Positions 44,057 through 52,185 of a stretch of 64,000 bases of DNA are shown here, piece after piece. The stretch is taken from positions 1-64,000 of the forward strand of contig LVBL01000003.1 in the NCBI GenBank assembly GCA_001604405.1, given 5' to 3'. The notes under the pieces were generated by a model. The model was given only the letters and a program-made list of their open reading frames with translations. It made no database searches and had not been told where the DNA came from. This stretch comes from Spirochaetales bacterium Spiro_10. GTDB lineage: Bacteria; Spirochaetota; Spirochaetia; Treponematales; Treponemataceae. A program made the translations under genes and the position numbers. Numbering within the stretch: position 1 is the stretch's first letter; every line of letters begins with the position of its first letter.

Positions 44057-44959
44057 GTGAAAATAGTCGTTTTTTACACGAGGGAAAAAGCCGAACAGGC
44101 CGCGATACTCCTTGCCATCATACGGCGCCATGATTGCGCGGCGGAGGCCTATCCCGTCGAGGAAACGTGGGAGGGCAAGGACGGGATGAGCCCGCGCCAT
44201 CTTTTCAGGGACGCCTCGCACGCCTTGTTCGTCCACGAGGGAGACCCTTTCCAGGATCAGGCGCTTCTTTTCTATTCCGGATACTGCATAGGACGGGGGA
44301 TCAGGATTCTGATCCTCTCCTCGGGGGCGGACAACAGCTTGCCGATGCGCGACGGGTATGTCGGTACCGTTCTATCGGCCGATACCTTCGAGGACTTCCT
44401 CGAGTCGGAGACGGTGCGGTACTCGTCCGAGGAACGGCAGGCGCGCGCGCGCGCGACGCTCATCGAGCGGGGCATCTCCTGTTTCGCCGAGAATTTCGTC
44501 GCTACCGTGCTCTCGGGAGACGAGGATAACGCCTCATTGTTCCTCAAGGCCGGCTTCAGCCCGTCGATTACGGACGTGCACGGGAATCCCGTGCTCTCGC
44601 TTGCCACCCGGGCGCAGCTTCCGGAGATGGTACGCTTCCTCGTCGCGGCCGGCGCCGATGTCAACGTGCAATCCCAGGACCGGGGCTATACCCCGTTGAT
44701 GGACGCGACCCAGAAGGGGGATATCCTCATTTGCAGGATGCTGCTCGAGAGCGGCGCGAATCCCGACTTGCGGAGCAAAGACGGCCAGACGGCGCTCGTC
44801 ATCGCCACGGGCCGGGGCGACACGGAGATCGTGTCACTGCTGCTTTCCGTGGGCGCGAATCCGGGAATCGCCGACAACCTCGGGCTGTCGGCCGTCGGAT
44901 ACGCGAAACTCTTCAAGAACGAGGCCTTGCTGGCGCTTTTCAATACTGTGTCATCATGA
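44057..44959 (+). CDS. Ankyrin-repeat protein with N-terminal alpha/beta (TIR-like?) domain
   Basis: The 300-residue protein has an N-terminal domain (1-130) that alternates strands and helices (MKIVVFYTREKAEQAAILLA, SHALFVHEGDP, FYSGYCIGRGIRILIL). Its shape recalls TIR or nucleoside deoxyribosyltransferase folds. Four ankyrin repeats follow from about 160 (GYTPLMDATQKGDILICRML, GQTALVIATGRGDTEIVSLL). The TIR catalytic glutamate is not seen, so a sensor or binding role is more likely than NAD hydrolysis. The GTG start follows GGGGGCAAGC. It precedes murG by 12 bases. Confidence 0.8.
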   Translation: MKIVVFYTREKAEQAAILLAIIRRHDCAAEAYPVEETWEGKDGMSPRHLFRDASHALFVHEGDPFQDQALLFYSGYCIGRGIRILILSSGADNSLPMRDGYVGTVLSADTFEDFLESETVRYSSEERQARARATLIERGISCFAENFVATVLSGDEDNASLFLKAGFSPSITDVHGNPVLSLATRAQLPEMVRFLVAAGADVNVQSQDRGYTPLMDATQKGDILICRMLLESGANPDLRSKDGQTALVIATGRGDTEIVSLLLSVGANPGIADNLGLSAVGYAKLFKNEALLALFNTVSS

Positions 44960-44971
44960 TACACTGGGCCC

Positions 44972-46087
44972 ATGAACACGATTGCCTTTGCCGGCGGCGG
45001 CACGGGAGGACATATCTTCCCCGGGCTGGCCGTCATCGATGAATTGCGACAACGGCGCGACTGCTCCCTGTTCTGGATCGGTTCTTCGCGGGGCGTGGAT
45101 CGTTCGCTGGTCGAGTCGGCGGGAATCGAGTTTATTGGCATACCCTCCGGAAAGCTTCGCAGGTACTTCAGCCTCCAGAACGCGGTCGATTTTTTCAGGA
45201 TCGTCGGAGGTTTCTTCGTTTCCCTGGCCATACTCGCGAGGCGGCGTCCGGCCCTGCTGTTTTCGAAGGGCGGTTTCGTAAGCGTGCCCCCCTGCGTCGC
45301 GGCGAGGCTGCTCGGGATACCCGTCATGACGCACGAATGCGATTTCTCGCCGGGACTCGCCACGCGGATCAACTCCCTTTTCGCGGACGATATACTCGTA
45401 TCCTACGAGGAGACCGGGGAGAGAATCCCCGCGCGCCTCAGGAGCAAGGTTACCGTGACGGGCAATCCCGTGCGCGGCTCCTTTCTCGCGGCCTCGGCAT
45501 CGAGGGGCCGGGCCTTTCTCGGCTTTCCGGAGGACGGACGCCCCGTCCTGTTCGCGCAGGGAGGAAGCCTCGGCGCGAAGCAGGTGAACGATCTCGTCTC
45601 TGGCGTCCTCGACGAGCTCCTGCCGTCGTTTCGCGTCGTCCATCAAACGGGTCTTTCCCAGGAGGCGATGCCGCCGTCGGTCGGGATGCGCGACGGCTAC
45701 AGGGCCTTTCCGTTCATACGCTCCGAGATGCCCGACGTGCTTGCCTGCGCGGATCTTGTGGTTTCCCGTGCCGGGGCGAATTCGGTATGGGAATGCGCCA
45801 CCGCGGGCAAGCCGATGGTGCTTGTCCCCCTCGAGAAGGGGGCCTCGCGCGGCGACCAGGTTGAGAACGCCGGGTACTTCGAGTCCCGCGGCGCGGCGAT
45901 CGTGCTGACCGGCGAGCGCGCGACGGGGGCGAACCTCCTCGAGACGGTGCGACGGGTCTTTTCGGAACCCGGCCTCCTGAAGCGCATGTCGGAAAGCTCC
46001 GCGCATCTCGGGTCCGTGCGGGCCGCCGCGGCCATCGCCGAGCTCATCCTTTCCCGCCTCGACTCCCTTCAGCGGAGGGACGCATGA
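44972..46087 (+). CDS. murG: UDP-GlcNAc:lipid I GlcNAc transferase MurG
   Basis: The 371-residue GT-B enzyme has the N-terminal GGGTGGHIFPGLA motif and FSKGGFVSVPP. The C-terminal donor site contains QGGSLGAKQVN and ADLVVSRAGANSVWECATAGKP. It adds GlcNAc to lipid I at the inner face of the membrane, making lipid II for peptidoglycan. A weak -10-like TACACT lies 6 bases before the ATG and no Shine-Dalgarno is visible. It overlaps the cvpA gene by 4 bases. Confidence 0.96.
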   Translation: MNTIAFAGGGTGGHIFPGLAVIDELRQRRDCSLFWIGSSRGVDRSLVESAGIEFIGIPSGKLRRYFSLQNAVDFFRIVGGFFVSLAILARRRPALLFSKGGFVSVPPCVAARLLGIPVMTHECDFSPGLATRINSLFADDILVSYEETGERIPARLRSKVTVTGNPVRGSFLAASASRGRAFLGFPEDGRPVLFAQGGSLGAKQVNDLVSGVLDELLPSFRVVHQTGLSQEAMPPSVGMRDGYRAFPFIRSEMPDVLACADLVVSRAGANSVWECATAGKPMVLVPLEKGASRGDQVENAGYFESRGAAIVLTGERATGANLLETVRRVFSEPGLLKRMSESSAHLGSVRAAAAIAELILSRLDSLQRRDA

Positions 46088-46575
46088 CGCTCACCGCGTT
46101 CGATATGGCGATGGGCGTCATCGTCATCCTGGCGATCGTGCACGCGACGCTCGAGGGGTTCGTCTCGGAATTTTTCTCGAAGGTCGCCGTCATCGCCGGC
46201 GCCATCGCCGCGGTGCTGTTTTACGACGTCCTCTCTCCGCATGTCGCCCGCCTGACGGGAGCCGAAACCCTCGTCGACGTCGCCTCGTTTTTGGCGATCT
46301 TCGTTGCCGTATACCTCCTGGTCAAGGCGGTCCAGCACGTTGCGGGAAGCGCCTTCGAGGGCGAATCGATGACGAACCTCGACCGGGCCCTCGGTTTTTT
46401 CCTCGGCATAGCGGAGGGCCTCGTCATCGTGTTCGTCATCCTACTCGCGATTTCAAGACAGCGGTTTTTCGACCTGTCCTTTCTCGTCGAGGGCAGCCTG
46501 TTCGCCAGGGCCTTCGAGCCCCTGCTCGCGGCGTCGACCGCGTCTTTTCCGGGATATATCAGGACCGTACGGTAG
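46084..46575 (+). CDS. cvpA: CvpA family membrane protein
   Basis: The 163-residue protein has four hydrophobic helices, starting with FDMAMGVIVILAIVHATLEGFVSEFFS, the usual CvpA opening. CvpA-type proteins are inner-membrane proteins linked to envelope stress and, in E. coli, colicin V production; their molecular function is unsettled. It overlaps murG (ATGA) and is followed by the clamp-loader gene after 12 bases, a gene order I recall from T. pallidum. Confidence 0.85.
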   Translation: MTLTAFDMAMGVIVILAIVHATLEGFVSEFFSKVAVIAGAIAAVLFYDVLSPHVARLTGAETLVDVASFLAIFVAVYLLVKAVQHVAGSAFEGESMTNLDRALGFFLGIAEGLVIVFVILLAISRQRFFDLSFLVEGSLFARAFEPLLAASTASFPGYIRTVR

Positions 46576-46587
46576 GGGAACGAAAAC

Positions 46588-47901
46588 ATGTTCGAGAACC
46601 TTATTTCGCAAAGCGCCGCAAACCTTCTCATGGACGACATCGCCTCGGGCAGGCTTCCCCCGTCGATACTCTTTTACGGGCCTCCCGCGGAGGGCAAGAT
46701 GACGGCGGCGCTCGAGCTAGCGCGCGCCCTGTCGTGCAGGTCCGGAGACGCGCCGTGGACGTGCGACTGCCGTGACTGCGCCATGCACCGCGCCCTGACG
46801 CATCCCGATCTCGCCATAACGGGACCGAGGGACTGCATCCTCGAGATTCGCGCTTCCGCCGCGACACTGCTCGCATCGCGGGCGCCGGGCGCGAGCGGAG
46901 GCTCCTCGCGAAGGAGCGCCGCGAGGTTTCTGTTCGTCCGCTCGATACGGAAACTGACCGCCCGCTTTTCCGGAGAGCTTAACGACGGGGACGACACCCG
47001 GCTTGCCCGCGCCATGCCCCTTCTCGCGTCCGTTTCCGAGTCCCTCGAGGACTTGGAGACGATGCTCGACTCCGAGGCCGACGCAGCCGGCGTGGAGAAA
47101 GCCGTCTCGTCGCTCGTGGAGTCGTCCGCGAAGCTCGAGGACGAGTTCCTGCCCGACGGCGTTCCCGTTTCGGTCATCCGCAACGCGGCCTCCTGGGCGC
47201 GGCTGACGCCCTACGGGCGAAAGAAGGTGCTCATCGTCGAGAACGCCGACCGCATGCAGGATTCCGCGAGGAACGCCTTCCTCAAGATACTCGAGGAGCC
47301 GCCGCGCGACGCCATGTTCATCCTCACGACGTCGCGGCGGGGCGCCATCATCCCGACGATCCTCTCGCGCGTTCGGACGTACGCCTTCGTCGAGCGCCAG
47401 CCGCGCGACCGGGAGGAGGTGGTTTCGCGCGTCTTCCGCGACACGCTCGCGCCCGGCGAATCCCTTTCCGGGTACTTCGACCGTTTTTTGCCCGTATCCC
47501 CGGAGTCGATACGGACTAGCGCGCTCGTCTTCCTCTCCCTCGTCCTCTCCGAGGCCCTGGACGCGGCCCTTCCCCCGCTTACGTCCCTGCCGTCCGTTAT
47601 CGAGTCCGCCCTCGCTGCATCGGGGGCCCGCGCGGGAACGCGCGACGCGCAGACGATCCCGTCCATCGTCGCCGCCCTCAACAAGTGCAAACCCGCCAAG
47701 GTGTGGCGCCTCTTTCTCTCGGAGATCATGTCGGCCGTATCGGCATCCGTCAGGACGGGCCAGGTTACCGCAAGGGAATCAGGCGTGTACGCGAAATGGC
47801 TCGAGTCCATCAGGATCGCCCAGACCTCGGTGGACATCCTCAATATCTCGCCGACGCAGGTGCTTGAGCGGCTTTCCTGCGAGATGAGGGACGCGTTATG
47901 A
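46588..47901 (+). CDS. holB: DNA polymerase III delta-prime-like clamp loader subunit with helical insertion
   Basis: The 437-residue AAA+ protein has a P-loop-like FYGPPAEGKMT (GKM in place of GKT/S) and a Cys cluster C50, C59, C61, C64. The sensor region VLIVENADRMQDSARNAFLKI and the conserved LEEPP (around 235) follow, then the DnaX-type helical C-terminal domain. Delta-prime subunits commonly have a degenerate P-loop, which fits. An insertion of about 80 helical residues (about 115-195) lies between the zinc module and VLIVENADRM, where other delta-prime proteins are short. It should load the sliding clamp with DnaX and HolA. Confidence 0.8.
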   Translation: MFENLISQSAANLLMDDIASGRLPPSILFYGPPAEGKMTAALELARALSCRSGDAPWTCDCRDCAMHRALTHPDLAITGPRDCILEIRASAATLLASRAPGASGGSSRRSAARFLFVRSIRKLTARFSGELNDGDDTRLARAMPLLASVSESLEDLETMLDSEADAAGVEKAVSSLVESSAKLEDEFLPDGVPVSVIRNAASWARLTPYGRKKVLIVENADRMQDSARNAFLKILEEPPRDAMFILTTSRRGAIIPTILSRVRTYAFVERQPRDREEVVSRVFRDTLAPGESLSGYFDRFLPVSPESIRTSALVFLSLVLSEALDAALPPLTSLPSVIESALAASGARAGTRDAQTIPSIVAALNKCKPAKVWRLFLSEIMSAVSASVRTGQVTARESGVYAKWLESIRIAQTSVDILNISPTQVLERLSCEMRDAL

Positions 47902-47911
47902 GGAGTCCGGC

Positions 47912-49081
47912 GTGAGGGAGTTTATCCGTCGGGCGCTTCAGAAAACCTCGCGGATGAATGCCGAGCAGATGCAAAGCCTCCTTTCGCTCGTGACGGAGGA
48001 GTACGAGACGCTGAACGCGGTTCTCGACTCGCTCGGCACGGGGGTCATCGTCTGCGACGCCTTCCATATCGTCGTCATGAGCAACAAGTCGGCGGCGAGA
48101 ATCCTGCCGATGGAATTCAGGGAGGCTCAGGACCGTCCCGTATGGTCGTGCGTCCGCGACCAGGAGATCTCGCGGTTTGTCGAGGAGACGATAGAGGCGG
48201 AGGACACGGTTCTTTCGCGGGAGTTCGCGATACACGAGCTTTCGGTCACGCGCTACGTCAGCGTCGGCATCATGCCCCTCGTCCAGAAAAAGGCGGTCCG
48301 CGGCACCATCATCTCGGTCGAGGACATAACGGAAAAGAAGAACGAGGAGATGAAAAGCAGGAGGCTCGAAAGCCTCGCGAGCCTCACGAACCTCGCCGCG
48401 ACCGTAGCGCACGAGATCAAGAACCCGCTCGGCTCGATCAGCATTTACGTTCAGTTGCTTCGAAAGGCGGTCGACTCGTGCGAGGCGCGAAGCGACTCGA
48501 AATTTTCCGAGTACCTTGACATCGTCGACGAGGAAATCGAGCGCCTCAACAGGATCGTCGTCGACTTCCTCTTCGCCGTGCGTCCCCTGAAATTCGAGCT
48601 CGCTCCGATGGACATCGGCGATCTCATACGCTCGATATCGACCTTTTTCGGCGAGGAGCTCTCCCGCGCGAACGTTTCCGTCGTGCTGGACGTCGCGGAG
48701 GGCCTGCCGCGCATCCGCGGGGACGAGCGCTTCCTCCGGCAGATGCTCGTCAATCTCGTGAAGAACGCCATGTCCGCGATGCCCGACGGAGGCACGCTTT
48801 CCCTCGGCGCCCGCCAGCGGGACGACTCGATAGTCGTCGCCGTCGAGGACTCGGGCGTCGGCATACCGCAGGACGTGCTGTCGCGCGTGTTCGAGCCGTA
48901 TTTCACCACCAAGGCCGACGGAACCGGCCTCGGGCTCACGATGGCGTACAAGGTCGTCAAGGAACACGGCGGCGACATCCGCGTCCAGTCGGAACCCGGC
49001 CGCGGGACGACCTTCACGATAACCCTGCCCGTGATGCGCCGGGCGCAGAAGATGATCGAATACGGGGAGGGCGCGACATGA
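47912..49081 (+). CDS. atoS: PAS-containing sensor histidine kinase (AtoS-like)
   Basis: The 389-residue kinase lacks membrane segments and is predicted cytoplasmic. It has a PAS domain (about 30-135, LGTGVIVCDAFHIVVMSNKS), a HisKA domain with phospho-accepting H167 in VAHEIKNPLGSI, and a HATPase domain. The latter shows NLVKNAMSAMP, DSGVGIPQDV and GTGLGLTMAYKVV. It should phosphorylate the NtrC-type regulator encoded directly after it with a 4-base overlap. The start is GTG, 10 bases after the clamp-loader gene. The ligand is unknown. T. pallidum has a comparable pair usually named AtoS/AtoC. Confidence 0.9.
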   Translation: MREFIRRALQKTSRMNAEQMQSLLSLVTEEYETLNAVLDSLGTGVIVCDAFHIVVMSNKSAARILPMEFREAQDRPVWSCVRDQEISRFVEETIEAEDTVLSREFAIHELSVTRYVSVGIMPLVQKKAVRGTIISVEDITEKKNEEMKSRRLESLASLTNLAATVAHEIKNPLGSISIYVQLLRKAVDSCEARSDSKFSEYLDIVDEEIERLNRIVVDFLFAVRPLKFELAPMDIGDLIRSISTFFGEELSRANVSVVLDVAEGLPRIRGDERFLRQMLVNLVKNAMSAMPDGGTLSLGARQRDDSIVVAVEDSGVGIPQDVLSRVFEPYFTTKADGTGLGLTMAYKVVKEHGGDIRVQSEPGRGTTFTITLPVMRRAQKMIEYGEGAT

Positions 49082-50472
49082 TGAAATTCTCCGTGCTCGT
49101 CATCGACGACGAGAAAAACATCCGCACGGGACTGAAGGCCGCCCTCGAGATGGACGGATACGAGGTGCTGCTCGCCGCCGACGGCGACGAGGGACTGGAA
49201 CTCGCCCTGCACGGCGACGTGGATCTCGTCATAACCGACCTGCGCATGCCGGGAGTGTCGGGCGAGGAGATACTCAGGCGGGTCACCTCCGAGTCCCCGG
49301 GAATTCCGGTTATCGTCCTTACCGGGCACGGTACCGTCGAGAACGCGGTCGAGGCGATGCGTTCGGGCGCGTACGATTTTCTCACGAAACCCCTGAATCT
49401 CGACCGGCTCTCCCTCCTCGTCAAGCGCGCGCTCCAGAGTCGCGAACTCGTTCTCCACAACCGCGAGCTCGAACGCGAGATGGAAGGCCGCAAATCCTTC
49501 GAGCACATCATCGGGAAGAGCCCGGCCATGATCAAGGTGTTCGAGGTGGTCAAGCGGGTCGCCCCGACGAAGGCCTCCGTGCTGATCACGGGAGAAAGCG
49601 GCGTCGGAAAGGAACTCATAGCGAACGCGCTTCACAACCTCTCGCCGAGGAAGGACAGTCCCTTCGTGAAGGTTCATTGCGCCGCGCTCGCGGAAACCCT
49701 CCTCGAAAGCGAGCTGTTCGGGCACGAGAAGGGATCGTTCACCGGCGCCGTGTCGCGCAAGCGCGGCCGTTTCGAGCTCGCGCACTCGGGAACCATCTTT
49801 CTCGACGAGATCGGGGAGATCGACCAGAGCGTGCAGATCAAGATACTGCGCGTTCTCCAGGAAAAGAAATTCGAGCGCGTCGGCGGCGAGGAAACGCTCG
49901 AGGTCGACGTTCGCGTCGTTACGGCGACGAACCGCGACCTCGAACGGGAGATCGCCGAGGGACGGTTCAGGGAGGACCTCTTTTACCGGCTGAACGTCGT
50001 ACGGATACACGTTCCGCCGCTTCGCGAGCGCAAGGACGACCTTCCGCTCATGATCTCGGCGTTCATCAAGGAGTTCGCCGAGGAAAACGGAAAGAGGATC
50101 GAGGGCATCGAGCCGAAGGCTCGTTCGGCGCTTTACGCCTACGACTGGCCCGGCAACGTCAGGCAGTTGAGAAATTGCATAGAAAGCGCCGTCGTGCTGT
50201 CTTCGGGACCCAATATCACCCTAGAGGACATCCCCCCGTCGATCCGGCCCGGAGACGAGATCCCCGCCGTGTCCATTCCTGTCGGATCGACCCTGTCGGA
50301 CGCGGAGCGGGAGGTCATCCTGCGCACCCTGTCGTCATGCAACGGGAACAAGAGCAGAACCGCCGAAATACTCGGTATCGGAAGGAAAACCCTGCACCGG
50401 AAACTCGACGAGTACGGCATATCCGGGAAGGACGCGGAAGAAGAAGTGGACCGGGACGGGGAAGAGTTGTAG
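49078..50472 (+). CDS. atoC: NtrC-family sigma-54-dependent response regulator (AtoC-like)
   Basis: The 464-residue protein has a receiver domain with phospho-acceptor D54 (VITDLRMP), an AAA+ domain and a Fis-type helix-turn-helix (SRTAEILGIGRKTLHRKL). The AAA+ domain shows Walker A GESGVGKE at 172-179, the sigma-54 contact loop GSFTGA at 219-224 (Ser instead of the usual Ala) and GTIFLDEIGEID. It should activate RNA polymerase with sigma-54. The target promoters are unknown and I did not find a -24/-12 site nearby. Confidence 0.94.
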   Translation: MMKFSVLVIDDEKNIRTGLKAALEMDGYEVLLAADGDEGLELALHGDVDLVITDLRMPGVSGEEILRRVTSESPGIPVIVLTGHGTVENAVEAMRSGAYDFLTKPLNLDRLSLLVKRALQSRELVLHNRELEREMEGRKSFEHIIGKSPAMIKVFEVVKRVAPTKASVLITGESGVGKELIANALHNLSPRKDSPFVKVHCAALAETLLESELFGHEKGSFTGAVSRKRGRFELAHSGTIFLDEIGEIDQSVQIKILRVLQEKKFERVGGEETLEVDVRVVTATNRDLEREIAEGRFREDLFYRLNVVRIHVPPLRERKDDLPLMISAFIKEFAEENGKRIEGIEPKARSALYAYDWPGNVRQLRNCIESAVVLSSGPNITLEDIPPSIRPGDEIPAVSIPVGSTLSDAEREVILRTLSSCNGNKSRTAEILGIGRKTLHRKLDEYGISGKDAEEEVDRDGEEL

Positions 50473-50500
50473 ACCCCGTCCGTGGAACGATACCCGGCAA

Positions 50501-50518
50501 CCGGCGGTTGACCGCCGG
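50501..50518. terminator. GC hairpin downstream of atoC
   Basis: CCGGCGG-TTGA-CCGCCGG is a perfect 7-base-pair stem with a 4-base loop, 28 bases after the atoC stop and at the head of the 11-bp repeat. No T tract follows. It could end or protect transcripts from both convergent genes. Confidence 0.4.
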
Positions 50519-50570
50519 TTGATCGCCGGTAGACCGCCGGTAGACCGCCGGTAGACCGCCGTTTGACCGG
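50508..50570. repeat. 11-bp tandem repeat between convergent genes
   Basis: Five complete units of the form T(T/A)GA(C/T)CGCCG(G/T) run from 50508 to 50562, followed by a partial sixth (50563-50570). Three central units share TAGACCGCC. The array fills most of the 106-base gap between atoC and the J-domain gene. The unit is near one DNA helical turn, so bound proteins would align on one face. Copy number may vary between strains. Confidence 0.85.
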
Positions 50571-50578
50571 CTCGTCCG

Positions 50579-50977
50579 TCAGTGAGTCTCGCCCGTCTCA
50601 CCCGTCTCGAACCAGCGAGAGATCCGCCTGAACGCCTCGGTGAGACGGACCGAAACGTCGGTATTCCTCCGTTCGGCCTCTCCGTCGCCCGCGTGATGGT
50701 CGGGGTGATAGCGCTTCAAGAGCCGTTTCCAGGCGACCTTGCAGTCCGCCAGCGGAACTCCGGGCGGCAGCCCGAGAACCCTGAAGTCCTCGACAAGGGC
50801 GTCGGGAACGGCGACGCGCTCGGGCCTTGAGGAGCGGCGGGGCGGGGGAGTCCGCTCGCGGCGCGTGCCGGCGCTTCGGCTCTTGCCCTCGTTCGGCTCC
50901 CACGTCTCGAAGGGATCCGCGTCCGAATCGAGGCGATCGCGAAGTATGTCACCCAGCCTGTCGTAAAAGCCCCCCAC
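50579..50977 (-). CDS. Small protein with C-terminal J-domain
   Basis: The 132-residue protein has a charged, Pro/Arg-rich N-terminal half and a C-terminal J-domain (about 64-125), with LGLPPGVPLADCKVAWKRLL and HPD in KRYHPDHHAG. J-domains stimulate DnaK ATPase and recruit it to a client, so this is probably a specialised co-chaperone, not DnaJ itself. The zinc and substrate-binding domains of DnaJ are absent. The start is GTG with a GGAGGG ribosome-binding site and a well-matched promoter upstream. Confidence 0.8.
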   Translation of the reverse strand: MGGFYDRLGDILRDRLDSDADPFETWEPNEGKSRSAGTRRERTPPPRRSSRPERVAVPDALVEDFRVLGLPPGVPLADCKVAWKRLLKRYHPDHHAGDGEAERRNTDVSVRLTEAFRRISRWFETGETGETH

Positions 50978-50997
50978 CGATGCCCTCCGTATACTGG

Positions 50998-51026
50998 ACT
51001 ATATCCCCGAAAAACCGGGATGGCAA
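50998..51026 (-). promoter_or_regulatory. Promoter of the J-domain gene
   Basis: On the minus strand, TTGCCA (51026-51021), a 17-base spacer and TATAGT (51003-50998) predict transcription from about 50991, leaving a short leader with GGAGGG. Confidence 0.55.
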
Positions 51027-51099
51027 GCGTCCGGTATTGCAAAGACGCGCATCGTTCGTTACACTGTCGTTATAGTCGTCGTACTCAGGGAGAATCCGC

Positions 51100-52131
51100 A
51101 TGAAGATCAAGAAACGTGCATTCGGCTATCTTTCCAACGGAAAAAAAGTTTCGCTCTACACCCTATCGAACAAGCGGATGTCCTTCTCGGTGACCGATTT
51201 CGGCTGCGTCATCACGAGCATCATGGTTCCGGACTCGAACGGTGTCGTCGACGACGTTGCGCTCGGCTATCCGACCCTGGAGGGGTACGTCTCGAACAAC
51301 GTTTTTTTCGGATGCATCGTGGGCCGTTTCGCCAATCGCGTCGCGAAGGCCTCTTTCGAGCTTGCCGGCAAGAGCTACTCGCTCACCGCGAACGACAACG
51401 GAAACTGCCTTCATTCCGGAAACCCCGGCTATCACAAGGTACTGTGGGATTCGGAGCCCTTTTCCACGACGCGCGAATGCGGCGTCGTTTTCAGCCGGAA
51501 GAGCCCGGCGGGCGAACAGGGATTCCCCGGCGAGCTTGACGTTCGCGTAACCTACGCCCTTACCAAGAATGACGACATCGTGCTTCGCTACCGCGTCACG
51601 ACCACCGAGGCGACGCCGGTCAACCTGACGAATCATACCTATTTCAACCTTGCAGGCCACGGCTCGGGCTCGGTGCTGGACCATACCGTCCAGCTGTTCG
51701 CCGACCGGTACGTTCCCGTCGATTCGGCCGCCATCCCCTCGGGGGCCATCGACGACGTCGCCGGTACACCCTTCGACTTCAGGACTCCGAAACCGATCGG
51801 CAGGGATATCGCGGCGGTTCCGGGCGGCTACGACCATAACTGGGAGATTAACCGCGCGGGCGAGGGTCCGAACCCGGTAGCCGGTGTTTTTGATCCCGTT
51901 TCCGGTCGTTCGCTTACCGTGTATTCGACGCAGCCGGGGGTACAGTTCTACACCGGAAACTACCTCGCGAACGAGCCGGGCAAGGACGGCGCCGCCTACG
52001 CGAAGCAGGGCGGGTTTTGCCTGGAAACCCAGCATTTCCCGGACTCGCCCAACCGGCCCGAATTCCCCGACTCGACACTCCTGCCAGGCGATACCTACGA
52101 GCATGAAACCGTCTGGCATTTCGATTTTTAG
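51100..52131 (+). CDS. galM: Aldose 1-epimerase (mutarotase) GalM
   Basis: The 343-residue beta-sandwich protein has the mutarotase motifs GRFANRVAKA, CLHSGNPGYHKVLW (catalytic His region), NHTYFNLAGHGSG and a late ETQHFPDSPN. It interconverts alpha and beta anomers of sugars such as galactose. It may work with the galactokinase at the left end of the window, though the two are far apart. The ATG follows an AGGGAG ribosome-binding site. It is followed by the V-ATPase operon after 54 bases with no obvious promoter. Confidence 0.95.
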   Translation: MKIKKRAFGYLSNGKKVSLYTLSNKRMSFSVTDFGCVITSIMVPDSNGVVDDVALGYPTLEGYVSNNVFFGCIVGRFANRVAKASFELAGKSYSLTANDNGNCLHSGNPGYHKVLWDSEPFSTTRECGVVFSRKSPAGEQGFPGELDVRVTYALTKNDDIVLRYRVTTTEATPVNLTNHTYFNLAGHGSGSVLDHTVQLFADRYVPVDSAAIPSGAIDDVAGTPFDFRTPKPIGRDIAAVPGGYDHNWEINRAGEGPNPVAGVFDPVSGRSLTVYSTQPGVQFYTGNYLANEPGKDGAAYAKQGGFCLETQHFPDSPNRPEFPDSTLLPGDTYEHETVWHFDF

Positions 52132-52185
52132 GGCCGAACCGAGAAAGCCCGTGCAGGAATACGAGAAACTTAATGAGAGGTGAAT

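Noticed and set aside
50508-50570. The 11-bp repeat as a CRISPR array
   Set aside because: Units are directly adjacent with no spacers, far shorter than CRISPR repeats, and no cas genes are present.
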